A DNA stretch of 64,000 nt from Lacipirellulaceae bacterium (GTDB taxonomy: Bacteria > Planctomycetota > Planctomycetia > Pirellulales > Lacipirellulaceae): positions 62,001 through 126,000 of the forward strand of contig JAVJRG010000008.1 in NCBI GenBank assembly GCA_040218535.1, given 5' to 3'. The position numbers were made by a program, and so were the translations under genes. The notes beneath the pieces are model-generated. The model was given only the letters and a program-made list of their open reading frames with translations, did no database searches and was not told the DNA's origin. Positions 24,958 through 34,043 of this stretch are shown here, piece after piece (position 1 is the first letter of the stretch; each line of letters starts with the position of its first letter).

Positions 24958-25338
24958 ATGTCCTGCCAACCGAATCCGGTCAATTGGTTTGAAATCCCTG
25001 TCACCGATATGGATCGTGCGTCGAAGTTTTACGGCACAGCGTTCGATACGGAAATTACGCCCGCCGAAATAGGCCCAAACAAGATGGGCTGGTTCCCCAT
25101 GGAGCAGAACGTGCCTGGAGCTGCTGGAACGTTGATTATGGGCGACGGCTACTTGCCTTCCCATGAGGGTTCGCTCGTCTACTTCCACGTCGCGGAAATC
25201 GATCCGGCTCTGGAGAAAATTACTACCGCCGGCGGGAAAACCTTGGTTCCACGCACGAGCATCGGCGAATACGGCTTCATCGCCCACTTCGAAGACACCG
25301 AGGGGAACCGCGTCGCGCTGCACGAGAAGCCCGCGTAA
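24958..25338 (+). CDS. VOC family protein (glyoxalase/bleomycin-resistance fold)
   Basis: A 126-aa single vicinal-oxygen-chelate domain protein. NPVNWFEIPVTDMDRASKFYG, LVYFHVAEIDPALEKITTAGG and FIAHFEDTEGNRVALHEKP are typical of the family. AAGGAG (24944-24949) is 8 nt before the ATG. Enzymatic role is not identifiable. Divergent from the SRPBCC operon, with which it often co-occurs in other genomes. Confidence 0.9.
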   Translation: MSCQPNPVNWFEIPVTDMDRASKFYGTAFDTEITPAEIGPNKMGWFPMEQNVPGAAGTLIMGDGYLPSHEGSLVYFHVAEIDPALEKITTAGGKTLVPRTSIGEYGFIAHFEDTEGNRVALHEKPA

Positions 25339-25354
25339 CGATCGCCCGTTTCGC

Positions 25355-25372
25355 CGCGGTGCTCGCACCGCG
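25355..25372. repeat. Hairpin CGCGGTGC/GCACCGCG
   Basis: A perfect 8-bp stem with a 2-nt loop, 17 nt after the VOC gene stop. The same family appears as a long inverted pair at 63882-63946. Confidence 0.7.
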
Positions 25373-25418
25373 ATCATGAAGCGTCTCCATAAAATCATGA
25401 ACGCTGCAAACATGCCGC

Positions 25419-25499
25419 CGGGTGCCACTGCTGGCTTGCCCAGCAGTGGAAAATATTTACCCGCTTCGCACTGCTAGACGAGCTAGCAGTGGTACCCGA
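25419..25499. repeat. Paired hairpin repeat with compensatory arm differences
   Basis: The left arm folds as CCACTGCTGG/CCAGCAGTGG and the right as CACTGCTAG/CTAGCAGTG. The G-C pair at the loop end of the left stem is an A-T pair in the right, so both stems remain closed. Outer CGGGTGCC and GGTACCCG also match. A similar pair is at about 48391-48595. Confidence 0.8.
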
Positions 25500-25736
25500 C
25501 GAGAAAAATTAAAAATGAAAAAAGGGTTAACGGCGTAGAGTGGCACCCGGAGTTCCTTGTCTCCGCTGTAGGCCAGTGCTAAGCTGTCGGCAGGACAGGA
25601 TTTCCGCGAACAATACATAGTAAGGCGGTGTCGTATTATACGGCCGCGCCACATAACACCGGCCTGACCGATACAATACGGCGACGCGCCGTAGAATTCT
25701 TGTTCTGTCGCTCTATCAGCCGAGATTCAATAGCAA

Positions 25737-26963
25737 ATGCACATACATCAATTCACTGTTCGCAACTTCCTCATTCACCAAACAACCACGGTTGACCTGA
25801 GCCCGCTCTCCGTTCTTGTTGGCGCCAACGGAGCTGGGAAATCTGCGTTCTTTGATGCATTGCTCAACTTTTCCATGTTGTCACGCGGCAACATACAGCA
25901 GGCGTTCGGCCCATACCCGTTTTCCTACAACGCAACGATCTATCGTGGGGCGACTGCTGGTGTGTCTCGCATTGGCTTCGCGGCGACAATGTCCCAAGAA
26001 CGGGATAGCTCCGAACGTTACAAATACGAAATCACGTACGAGCAGGTCCAAGGGCAATCACCTCCACGCTACTCGATTATCAACGAGAAACTCACCAATG
26101 AAACTTCAGGCAGCGTCGAGTTCGATCGGACCGATCCAGATGCTTATGAAATCACATCGAAAATACGATTAGAGCAGGATCGCTGCCTGTTCTCTGCAAT
26201 TCGACTTGCACGCGCCACGCAAGAATTCTCACCGTTTCTCGACTATTTGACCCAGCAGATCAGCCGCATGAACAAGTTTCGTCTTGACCCATTCTCCCTT
26301 GCGACTCCGAGCAGAGTGCCGCAGATTGATAGTGAGCCCACGTCAGGGCTAATTCCACGTATCGGTTACAACGGCGAGGACTTGGCTGCCACACTCTACT
26401 ATCTGGCCAACACGGAAGACCCCGCGTTTGAACTGATAAAACAAAGGATACGCGACCTCGTAGCTGAATTCGAAGACTTTGAATTCAGTACCGTTGGCAC
26501 AGACAAAATCGCATTTGCTGTCAAGTACTCGGATCGTCGTGAAACGGTTCCATCTGTTCGGCTTTCGTCCGGCATGCTCATCTTCATCGGGCTGATCTGT
26601 TTGGTTTCTACACCTAACAGGCCGCCCGTGCTAATGGTTGAAGAACCGGAGAACGGACTGACACCCCAAGCAATCAAGGTCTTCTACGACGCCGTTAGGT
26701 CACTCGCGTTCTCAGATGATATTGAAACACGAAGCCAAGTATTAATATCGTCCCACAGCCCGTTTGTGATTTGTGATGCTTGGAACGGCGAGGATCGCGA
26801 CTTCATTCATCAGGTCCGAGTGAACGGGGGCCGTTCGCAAGTCCGTAAGTTCAGCGAGGTCATTGGAGAACACGGAATTCAACTCGGCAAGGTTGATGGC
26901 GACCGCACGCACCTTAGCCTTAAGAACGCGGAAGATGTGATGTCCGGCCGTTTCGCAGGTTGA
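25737..26963 (+). CDS. Stand-alone AAA ATPase (ABC/SMC-like, AAA_21 type)
   Basis: A 408-aa ATPase. Walker A is GANGAGKS (29-36) in VRNFLIHQ...SVLVGANGAGKSAFFD, the ABC-type signature is RLSSGM (275-280), Walker B is VLMVEEPENG (298-307) and the switch histidine is H340 in ISSHSPFV. This set marks the RecF/OLD-like group of predicted ATPases (AAA_21, COG4637-like). No nuclease or TOPRIM domain is fused, and the gene stands alone. Related ATPases act in DNA repair or phage defence, but no role can be assigned. Base composition looks less GC-rich than neighbours, and an attC-like hairpin follows the stop codon, so recent acquisition is possible. Confidence 0.88.
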   Translation: MHIHQFTVRNFLIHQTTTVDLSPLSVLVGANGAGKSAFFDALLNFSMLSRGNIQQAFGPYPFSYNATIYRGATAGVSRIGFAATMSQERDSSERYKYEITYEQVQGQSPPRYSIINEKLTNETSGSVEFDRTDPDAYEITSKIRLEQDRCLFSAIRLARATQEFSPFLDYLTQQISRMNKFRLDPFSLATPSRVPQIDSEPTSGLIPRIGYNGEDLAATLYYLANTEDPAFELIKQRIRDLVAEFEDFEFSTVGTDKIAFAVKYSDRRETVPSVRLSSGMLIFIGLICLVSTPNRPPVLMVEEPENGLTPQAIKVFYDAVRSLAFSDDIETRSQVLISSHSPFVICDAWNGEDRDFIHQVRVNGGRSQVRKFSEVIGEHGIQLGKVDGDRTHLSLKNAEDVMSGRFAG

Positions 26964-26968
26964 CCGCT

Positions 26969-27062
26969 GCAGAACCAAGCCGTGAACCGGAGCACTCGAA
27001 ATCGCGGTAAGTGAAATCAACGTTTTCCGCTCGTGCCCGATTAAGGCGAACGTAATCCTGCT
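26969..27062 (+). other. attC-like recombination site after the ATPase gene
   Basis: About 90 nt after the stop codon fold into one long imperfect hairpin: CAG, GCC, AA, CGG, GCAC on the left side pair with segments on the right, and the left side carries extra unpaired bases (for example the A in CGGAGCAC), as in integron attC sites. The core starts GAACCAAGCCGTGAACCGG and ends GGCGAACGTAATC. The right core would be expected to contain GTT but reads GTA, so it may be decayed. Similarity to cassette sites of marine planctomycetes is from memory. Confidence 0.4.
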
Positions 27063-27082
27063 CATTCGCATTCTCTCAACTA

Positions 27083-27105
27083 ACAGCGGTGTGCCCAACC
27101 GCTGT
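27083..27105 (+). terminator. Hairpin in convergent intergenic region
   Basis: ACAGCGGT and ACCGCTGT form a perfect 8-bp stem with a 7-nt loop, between the ATPase gene and the convergent secreted protein gene. It may terminate either transcript; a short CATTT follows on the plus strand. Confidence 0.45.
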
Positions 27106-27190
27106 CATTTCGGCCACTCGCCAACTGCCATCCGTGGTCAAAACCCAAAGCTGTTGGACGAACATTCGTTATCACCTGAACCCTGTGGTT

Positions 27191-28669
27191 TCACTGTTCC
27201 TTCACGACAGGCGTCACCGGGATCGAGTCGTCCTTGAACCCTGCCACGCCTTCTTTGAACAGGTGAATCTTGTCGAGTCGGTATCCACCTGAACGCCCGA
27301 TAATGAAGAAATAATGGTCACCCGCTGGAAGATCGTAGACGGGCTTTGAAAAGTGCCCCTCGCGTTTGGCGACGGTGCCGTAATTGTCGTGCGTGGTGCC
27401 GAACGTGAAGCCGATGCCGTCCTCAAATTGCTCGTTCGTGATCGAGTGATAGGTTTTGCGAATGTTTCCGTAGGGCGCCGGGTCGATTCCCATGAGGGTC
27501 CAAGCATCATTCCACTTGTCGCGCTCCGGTGCGCCGCGATGAGAGTGTTTCAGTGCCAGATGATACTTGCCAGGTTCAGAAATCCTCAGCTTATAGGTCA
27601 GCACACCACGGGCGAGGGAATGAATTACGTTGAGGTTCGCCGTCGCGTAACGGAGGTAACCTTCACCTGAGTATCCCGGTTCGGTTTTCTCGATCACCCA
27701 GGCGCCGGTCAGGGGTACGCTCTCAGCTTCAATGACAAGCTTTCCATCTACCTCTTGAAAGACACTCTCGGTAATGGGCAAAGAGATCTCAGGTTCAATT
27801 CCAGTAGGTGCTGGAGGAGTCTCTGGATTCTTGCCCGCTGAGCTTGGAATATGTTCCTTACCGAAGAACTCCTTGAGTTCGGCAAGCGTGGTTCGCTTGT
27901 CGTCTCCGCTTGCTCCGATGAGCCAGGTAACCATCCCCGTATCGGAAACATCAGCACGCCCCGCTTTCATCCGCTGGAAAACCCACCTCAGGTTCGGGTC
28001 CGAGTGATCGCGCAGCCAATGCCACGCTGCGTAATCGGGGTCGGTTTTCAGTCCTGCGTTTTGGTCTGGGATCTTCAAGTGAGTGATATCCGAGTTTAGC
28101 GCCAGCACATCATCCAGGTTGTGCTGCCAAAGACGCGGTCGAAAGTAATCGTTGTAGCCACTGTGCGAAACGAGAATAACGTGTGCTAGGGCGGCCTTGT
28201 CGACTAGAAGCATGGCCTGGTAAATCAGTTCCATCGGGCCAGCCACAATAAGGTAAAGCGGATCGTCAGCGGTCGATTTACTGATCTCTGAAGCCAGATT
28301 CTTGACCGCGTCTTCGGGATGATGCGCGGCATCGAAGAACTTGCTCCGATCGAAACCCCAGCGTGTCTGGGCTCCCATCGCCCCTTTCCACATCTCATTC
28401 TTGCTGGCAGCGATCTTCTTGTACTCAAGCCAATTATTGAAATCGTAGTGGACAAGGTTCTCCTGCAAGCCTGCCTTCGCTAGGACTGCAAGTGTCATTG
28501 GTGTCGCTCCGATATCGTCCGGATCAGCGTCCGGATTGCCATCGGCGCTAATAGCGATGCGATTTTCGCGCTGCCAGGGAGATGCTCCAACGGCGTCATC
28601 AAGCGGCTGTCCAAGCCCCACGAGAAGTGTCGTAGTGAAGATAGGCAGAAGCGAGAATCGGAAACGCAT
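27191..28669 (-). CDS. Secreted nucleoside-hydrolase-like protein with CBM-like domain
   Basis: A protein of about 492 aa with a signal peptide (about 1-25). Residues 40-60 read RIAISADGNPDADPDDIGAT, resembling the DxDxxxDD metal/ribose-binding loop of nucleoside hydrolases (DUF1593-like), and the alpha/beta region to about 270 fits that fold (LYLIVAGPMELIYQA, VILVSHSGYND). After a Pro-rich linker, residues 310-485 form a beta-rich carbohydrate-binding-like domain (KLVIEAESVPLTGAWVIE, GYSGEGYLRYA, ending in RLDKIHLFKEG). It is probably a periplasmic or secreted hydrolase acting on glycosidic substrates. ATG 28669 gives a classic signal peptide; a GTG at 28681 is an alternative start. Confidence 0.65.
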   Translation of the reverse strand: MRFRFSLLPIFTTTLLVGLGQPLDDAVGASPWQRENRIAISADGNPDADPDDIGATPMTLAVLAKAGLQENLVHYDFNNWLEYKKIAASKNEMWKGAMGAQTRWGFDRSKFFDAAHHPEDAVKNLASEISKSTADDPLYLIVAGPMELIYQAMLLVDKAALAHVILVSHSGYNDYFRPRLWQHNLDDVLALNSDITHLKIPDQNAGLKTDPDYAAWHWLRDHSDPNLRWVFQRMKAGRADVSDTGMVTWLIGASGDDKRTTLAELKEFFGKEHIPSSAGKNPETPPAPTGIEPEISLPITESVFQEVDGKLVIEAESVPLTGAWVIEKTEPGYSGEGYLRYATANLNVIHSLARGVLTYKLRISEPGKYHLALKHSHRGAPERDKWNDAWTLMGIDPAPYGNIRKTYHSITNEQFEDGIGFTFGTTHDNYGTVAKREGHFSKPVYDLPAGDHYFFIIGRSGGYRLDKIHLFKEGVAGFKDDSIPVTPVVKEQ

Positions 28670-28793
28670 GATGAACGACACCCCAGGAAATACTTGGCTA
28701 AAGGTGATAGAGTGCGAAGGGATTCAATGGGATCAAGAATCCGTGATTCCCCGCGTTCAGTTAGATGGGGTAGTGATCGATGGCTATATCGAT

Positions 28794-29540
28794 TCAATCG
28801 AGCCCCGCCATGACCTCATCTGGGATATTGAAATTCGCCGAGACGTTTTGCACGTCGTCGTGATCATCGAGCGCTTCCATCATCTTTAAGACCTTGGGCG
28901 CGTCCTCAGCAGAAACATCGACTGTTTCCTTAGGCACCTGGGCAACTTCGGAGCTTTCCGGTTCGAGCTTTGCTTGCTCGAGTGCTTCTCGCAAATCGGT
29001 AAAAACCTGCGGATCGCAAAGCACCTCGTAGGCGTCTCCTTCACGGCGAATATCGTCCGCTCCCGCTTCGAGCGCGAGCTCCATCAGCGCTTCTTCGCCG
29101 ATCTGCTCTTTGGAGATCACCGCAACCCCCTTGCGATCAAACATCCAAGCCACACAACCTGTTGCGCCAAGTTTGCCGCCAGCGATCTCAAAAATCTTGC
29201 GTACTTCCGGTGCCGTGCGGTTGCGGTTGTCAGTGAGGATTTCGCACATCACGGCCACTCCGGCGGGCCCGTAGCCTTCGTAGATGATCTCTTCGAGATT
29301 GCCCCCTTCGAGCTCGCCGGTCCCCTTCTTAACGGCACGCTCGATGTTGTCCTTGGGCATGCTGACGGCTTTGGCATCGTTAATAGCGTACCGCAGCCGC
29401 AAGTTCATTGACGGATCGCCGCCCCCGTCACGGGCGGCGATGATGATCGCTTTGGAGAGCTTGCTCCACAGCTTCCCCCGCTTATTATCGATGGCCGCCT
29501 TCTTATGCTTGATGCCGGCCCAGTGTGAATGTCCTGCCAT
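28794..29540 (-). CDS. YebC/PmpR family DNA-binding or translation regulator
   Basis: A 248-aa YebC-family protein. Hallmarks are MAGHSHWAGIKHKKAAIDNK at the start, KLSKAIIIAARDGGGDPSMN, LRYAINDAKAVSMPKDNIER and YEGYGPAGVAVMCEILTDNR. The family is described both as transcription regulators and as factors relieving ribosome stalling at prolines. Length is normal. It begins a minus-strand group with an HhH-GPD-like gene, rbfA, infB and nusA upstream. Confidence 0.96.
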   Translation of the reverse strand: MAGHSHWAGIKHKKAAIDNKRGKLWSKLSKAIIIAARDGGGDPSMNLRLRYAINDAKAVSMPKDNIERAVKKGTGELEGGNLEEIIYEGYGPAGVAVMCEILTDNRNRTAPEVRKIFEIAGGKLGATGCVAWMFDRKGVAVISKEQIGEEALMELALEAGADDIRREGDAYEVLCDPQVFTDLREALEQAKLEPESSEVAQVPKETVDVSAEDAPKVLKMMEALDDHDDVQNVSANFNIPDEVMAGLD

Positions 29541-29611
29541 AGAAGAGGCTGAGGGATGAAAGGTTAAGTGCTAACGAACTGAAAACTGAACACTGGCAAC
29601 TGAAAACTCAA

Positions 29612-30580
29612 CTAGCGTGGCTTCCGTTTCTTTTTCACCTTCTTATTAGTCGTTGTTTTCTTCTTGGCAGCGGTCTTCTTGACTTTCTTCTTGGCGACTT
29701 TCTTTTTAACGACCTTTTTCTTGACCTTCTTGGTGGCCGCTTTCTTTGCTGGCTTCTTCTTTGCCGTCGTCTTCGCAGCGGCTTTCTTAGTGGGCTTCTT
29801 TTCAGCCGACTTTGTTGGGGCCTTAGATGCCTCTTTCTTTTCTGCCTTTTTCGCTGGTTCGGCTTTCTTCGCTGGTTCTGGTTCAGGTGCCTTCTTGGAG
29901 GGACGCTTCGGAAGGTTCTCTTTACAGTCCGGGGCGATTTCCAACAGGATCTTACGAATCGCCGGACCGTAAGGACTACGGTTTAATTCGACTCCCAATT
30001 GATGCAGGATCGTGCCGACTTCGACGCCCTTGTTCTTCGGCACGGCGCGCTCGAGCCCCGGCACCGAGTACTTCTTCGCCTCGGCATCGGAAATCACGCC
30101 GACCACGCGCATCGACTCGAGCAAACCCGTGTTGATTGGGATCGAGTGCCCTGCGAGCCCCTGCTGCACGGCGAAAGCGACCGTGTAGGGCGTGCTGCCG
30201 TTGTACTTCGTGATCGTCTTGACGGACTGGCCGATGTTCTGTTTCTTCATCGGCTCGAGGTCGAAGGTGTAATGCGTTTCGAAAACGCTCTGGAGAACCC
30301 GTTTGAGTCGAGTCGCTGACTCTTCCGGGTCGTTGAGCGGCTTCATCACTTCGGCCAGTTCTGCCAAAGTGCTCACGCGTACTTCGTTCCAGTCGAAGTA
30401 GTCCTTGCTGAGCGATTGGAAAACTTTCTCAGCCGCGTCGTAGGGTGAGTTCTCAGCGACGCAGGCAAACACCAAGTTCTCAAGCAGCGTGCGATCCTTC
30501 GGCATCGGCACGGGTTTGTAGTGTTTCTTGGTGACCTTGAGAACTTTATTAATCAAGGAAGCGCGATTGGAAGCTGCCAT
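29612..30580 (-). CDS. Degenerate endonuclease III-like (HhH-GPD) protein with H1-like tail
   Basis: A 322-aa protein. Residues 30-215 resemble the helical HhH-GPD fold of endonuclease III: LENLVFACVAENSPYDAAEKVF, WNEVRVSTLAELAEVMKPL and AAVQQGL-like helices. The region where EndoIII has the helix-hairpin-helix LPGVGxKTA reads TKYNGSTPYTVAF, and the region of the catalytic VDTH reads PINTG, so both the catalytic lysine and aspartate appear missing; no FeS cysteine cluster is seen. Residues 225-322 are a Lys/Ala/Pro-rich histone H1-like tail. I infer a DNA-binding, probably non-catalytic, protein. It lies between yebC and rbfA. Confidence 0.65.
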   Translation of the reverse strand: MAASNRASLINKVLKVTKKHYKPVPMPKDRTLLENLVFACVAENSPYDAAEKVFQSLSKDYFDWNEVRVSTLAELAEVMKPLNDPEESATRLKRVLQSVFETHYTFDLEPMKKQNIGQSVKTITKYNGSTPYTVAFAVQQGLAGHSIPINTGLLESMRVVGVISDAEAKKYSVPGLERAVPKNKGVEVGTILHQLGVELNRSPYGPAIRKILLEIAPDCKENLPKRPSKKAPEPEPAKKAEPAKKAEKKEASKAPTKSAEKKPTKKAAAKTTAKKKPAKKAATKKVKKKVVKKKVAKKKVKKTAAKKKTTTNKKVKKKRKPR

Positions 30581-30649
30581 GGTGATCGATTTCTATATGA
30601 AAATGTCAGTTGTTGTTGGTTCTGTTCTTCCGTGTCCTAATGGCTCGTC

Positions 30650-31027
30650 TCATTCTTCTTCAGTTCCGCCATCACTATCGGGCTCCTCCGGCAAGACCTC
30701 ATCCAAGACCTTCGCCAGTGCAATTGATTTTTTCACGCCCATGTCGAGCTCGAATTTCAAACGCGGCGTGTAGCGAGTATCAATCCGCTTCGAGATTTTC
30801 GACTGTAAGTACCCCGCAGCACTCTGTAGTCCATGGAGGCACAGTTTCTGTTTGGCATCGTCTCCCATGACGGAGACGCTTACTTTCGCCTGACGCATAT
30901 CGGGCGAAACCTCGACCTTAGTGATGGTCGCGTTCTCGATGCGTGGATCTTTTAAGTCAGCCAGTATAGCCATACCGACAACTTCGCGGATCGCTTGGGC
31001 AGCTTTAAGAACGCGGCGGGAGGACAT
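30650..31027 (-). CDS. rbfA: 30S ribosome-binding factor A
   Basis: A 125-aa KH-fold protein that helps mature the 16S rRNA 5' end. SSRRVLKAAQAIREVVGMAI, LADLKDPRIENATITKVEVS and KISKRIDTRYTPRLKFELD are diagnostic. I take ATG 31027; the longer frame to 31096 adds a segment with no RbfA similarity. The order nusA-infB-rbfA on the minus strand is the usual bacterial one. Confidence 0.95.
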   Translation of the reverse strand: MSSRRVLKAAQAIREVVGMAILADLKDPRIENATITKVEVSPDMRQAKVSVSVMGDDAKQKLCLHGLQSAAGYLQSKISKRIDTRYTPRLKFELDMGVKKSIALAKVLDEVLPEEPDSDGGTEEE

Positions 31028-31112
31028 GATGATTCTGGGAAGGGAAGCGATTTGAAACTTGGCCGCGTGCCGCTTCAGCGGCCCGGAACGGGACAAAGCG
31101 AGTGAGGGTCAA

Positions 31113-33842
31113 TCAGTCGTCGAAACTACGCCCAATTTCCTCGACACGGTACACATCAAACAGATCGCCTTCCTTCACATCGTTGAAGCCGGCCAGTTTG
31201 ATGCCGCACTCGAATCCTTCACGAACTTCCTTGGCGTCGTCCTTCTCTCGCCGGAGGGTATCAATCGCGTAATCACCGATGATCGTATTGTCGCGGATCA
31301 CGCGGGCACGCGCATTTCGCTCGACCGTACCGGAAAGAACGCGGCAGCCCGCGATCGTGCCTGTACGACTGATCTTGAAGGTCTGTTGTACGAGAGCACG
31401 CCCGAGATCAATCTCGCGTTCCTCAGGTTTCAACAAGCCTTCGATGGCCGCTTTCAACTCTTCGGTGATCTTGTAGATCACGTCGTACCGCCGGACCTGA
31501 ACGCCCCGCTTGTCGGCCAGGATGCGCGCCTTTTCATCGGGAACCACATTGAAGCCGATAATGATCGCGTCAGAAGCATCGGCCAGGGTCACATCCGCTT
31601 CGGTGATGCCGCCGACGGACTTTTGCAGAAGTTTGATTTTGACTTCAGGGTGATCGAGCTTTTCGAGTTCCTTCTGAATCGCTTCGATCGATCCTCGGAC
31701 ATCGGCACGAAGGATCAGATTCAGTGTTTGGACTTCGCCATCCCCTTCGAGACGGTCGAAAAGGTTCTCGAGGGTGACATGCTGAATGCCCACGTCGAGG
31801 TTCGAGCTGCGAGCCTCTTCCGCGCGAGATTCAGCAATCGTGCGTGCTTTGGCAATGTCGTCGAGGACATAGAACGGCTCACCAGCACCAGGCGCTATAT
31901 CGAAGCCGGTCAGATTCACAGGGACGCTTGGCCCAGCTTCTTCAAGCTTGGCGGTTGGGATCAGCGTGTCGTGCATTGCTTTGACCTTGCCGAAGGCTTG
32001 GCCAGAAACGATCACATCGCCCACTTTGAGTGTTCCGTTCTGCACCATGACCTTGGCGACTACACCTCGGTCCGCTTCCTGTTGGGCTTCGATACAGGTA
32101 CCGAGGGCAGGGCGATCGGGATTCGCTTTGTATTCTTGAAGTTCAGCAACCGTGAGAATGGTATCGAGCAATTCGTCGATCCCTTCGCCTGTGATCGCGC
32201 TAGTCTTCACGACTTCGACGTCGCCACCCCATTCACTGGGAACGAGTTCTTGGGCGGTCAGTCCCTGCATTGCCAAGTTCGGATCAACCCCAGGCAGGTC
32301 GCACTTGTTCAGGGCGACGATAATTGGAACTTCAGCCGCGCGAGCGTGACTGATGGCCTCCTCCGTCTGCGGCATGATGCCGTCGTCGGCCGCTACGACC
32401 AACACGGCAATGTCCGTCACGTTGGCACCGCGGGCGCGCATTTCGGTGAAGGCTTCGTGACCAGGCGTATCCACGAAGGAAATCTGCTGGTCGTTTTTCC
32501 AAATCGTGTAAGCACGAATGTGCTGGGTGATGCCGCCGCTCTCGCCGCTGACGACGTCGGTGTCGATGATCTTGTCAATCAACGAGGTCTTGCCGTGGTC
32601 AACGTGGCCCAGGAAGGTGATGATAGGTGCGCGAGGTTGCAGGTCTTTCTCGTCGTCGACTTGCTCGCGAATCGCTGAGAGGAACTCATCTTCAACGGTG
32701 ACCTCGTCTTTAAACTCGACGTTCAAATCAAGTTCTGCAGCAACCAATTCCGTAAGGTCGGGATCCATCACCGCGGTGATGGTCGTCATCACGCCTTCTT
32801 CCATGAGGAGGCGGAGAATATCGGTCGCTGGAATTCCACCGGCTTCTGAAAGCTCGCGGACGGTGCAAGGAAGTTGAAGCTGGACGGCATCTTTACGTGG
32901 CGCGGCCGTGTTGATGCCGGTCCGCCTGCGGCGAGTTCGGCGTGGTGGGCGAGCCATCCCGGTGCGTCCGCCGGTACGGCTTCGACTGAGTTGTCGCTGC
33001 TCGCGTCCTCCAAGCATCGGAGTGTCGCCACGTCGGGGCCGACCGCGACCTTTACCGTCTTTCTCTTTCTCACTCTCTAGGGCATCTTCTGCTTTACGCA
33101 AATGGGCCTTGAGCGGCTTGGTTCCAGCTTTGCTCGCCTTGAGTGCATCGGCCGGCAACTTCATGTCGGGCTTCTGAGCGGCCGGTTCGTTCTTGCCAGG
33201 TTTGGCAGGTTTGGCGGGCTCCGTTGCGGGAACGGGGGCAAGCTTAATGGCAGGACGTGCGCGTCCGCCGCCTCCTGATTTTCCACCCTTGCCAGATCCC
33301 TCGTTGCCAATAACTCGCGGCTTGCCACTGCTGCTTGCGCCGCCAGGGGGAACGTAGTCGCCCCGTTGCATCACGCCGGCAAGTGGTCCTGGGCGGCGTG
33401 GTCCTGAATCTTCCTCTGGTGTCGTATCCTTCGCGGAGGCTGAGTCAGTTGCTTCGGCTGCATCCGAAGTGCCCGCTTCAGCGGCGGCGGCAGCTTCTTG
33501 TTCGGCTTTCTCTTTGGCGGCTTGTTCAAGAGCCGCTTGGCGAGCGGCAACTACCGGGTCGAGCTTCTTAGGTGTGCTAATCACACGGACTTCTTCAGCC
33601 CGTTTTGCATCTTTGGTAGGCCTCTGTGGTGCGACCGGTGCAGCCGGTCCCTTCCCTTTGCTGCCGCTGGAAGGTTTCGAGCCACCGCCGGAGAAATGCT
33701 CCTTAATCTTCGCGACTTCGGCGTCGTCGAGACTGGCTAGCGCAGAGCCCTTACCACTGATGCCGATCTGCGTGCAGATATCGACCAGCTCTTTGCTGTC
33801 AACTTTCAGTTCCTTGGCCAGTGAATAAATGCGGACCGCCAA
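31113..33842 (-). CDS. infB: Translation initiation factor IF-2
   Basis: A 909-aa GTPase that places initiator tRNA on the ribosome. The N-terminus has an IF2 domain ([20 protein letters not shown]), then a long low-complexity linker rich in Gly, Lys, Pro and Ala, then the G domain with [20 protein letters not shown] and NKCDLP. The C-terminal domains follow ([34 protein letters not shown]). The start codon is TTG at 33842, preceded by GGGGAAAG five bases upstream, an unusual start for this essential gene. The 201-nt gap to nusA holds no gene. Confidence 0.98.
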   Translation of the reverse strand: MAVRIYSLAKELKVDSKELVDICTQIGISGKGSALASLDDAEVAKIKEHFSGGGSKPSSGSKGKGPAAPVAPQRPTKDAKRAEEVRVISTPKKLDPVVAARQAALEQAAKEKAEQEAAAAAEAGTSDAAEATDSASAKDTTPEEDSGPRRPGPLAGVMQRGDYVPPGGASSSGKPRVIGNEGSGKGGKSGGGGRARPAIKLAPVPATEPAKPAKPGKNEPAAQKPDMKLPADALKASKAGTKPLKAHLRKAEDALESEKEKDGKGRGRPRRGDTPMLGGREQRQLSRSRTGGRTGMARPPRRTRRRRTGINTAAPRKDAVQLQLPCTVRELSEAGGIPATDILRLLMEEGVMTTITAVMDPDLTELVAAELDLNVEFKDEVTVEDEFLSAIREQVDDEKDLQPRAPIITFLGHVDHGKTSLIDKIIDTDVVSGESGGITQHIRAYTIWKNDQQISFVDTPGHEAFTEMRARGANVTDIAVLVVAADDGIMPQTEEAISHARAAEVPIIVALNKCDLPGVDPNLAMQGLTAQELVPSEWGGDVEVVKTSAITGEGIDELLDTILTVAELQEYKANPDRPALGTCIEAQQEADRGVVAKVMVQNGTLKVGDVIVSGQAFGKVKAMHDTLIPTAKLEEAGPSVPVNLTGFDIAPGAGEPFYVLDDIAKARTIAESRAEEARSSNLDVGIQHVTLENLFDRLEGDGEVQTLNLILRADVRGSIEAIQKELEKLDHPEVKIKLLQKSVGGITEADVTLADASDAIIIGFNVVPDEKARILADKRGVQVRRYDVIYKITEELKAAIEGLLKPEEREIDLGRALVQQTFKISRTGTIAGCRVLSGTVERNARARVIRDNTIIGDYAIDTLRREKDDAKEVREGFECGIKLAGFNDVKEGDLFDVYRVEEIGRSFDD

Positions 33843-34043
33843 ATTACTTTCCCCGTGCTCGTTTGTGTTGTGTTTCTCGAGAGTTGCTCTTCCCGTGAAA
33901 CACGTGGTCGTCGAGCATCTTTATGTGGTGCTAAAAAAACATAGACTTGCGTCCTCCAAGAATCTCTTGACGCTGCCATCGGTGCTCTTCACTGCAAGTT
34001 GCTCTCATCTGGGAGCGACCAACAATGGCAAGCAACGATAACA

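Larger units (their letters stand above)
25339..25736. other. 398-nt intergenic region with repeats
   Basis: It holds a perfect hairpin at 25355-25372, the paired hairpin at 25419-25499, and, at 25629-25692, two degenerate direct copies of CGTATTATACGGCCGCGCC-like sequence, the second followed by TACGGCG/CGCCGTA. No gene is visible. The promoter of the AAA ATPase gene should be near the right end. Confidence 0.6.

Noticed and set aside
31059-32678. 539-codon plus-strand frame opposite infB
   Set aside because: It is a shadow of infB, produced by the high GC third positions; no recognisable domain.
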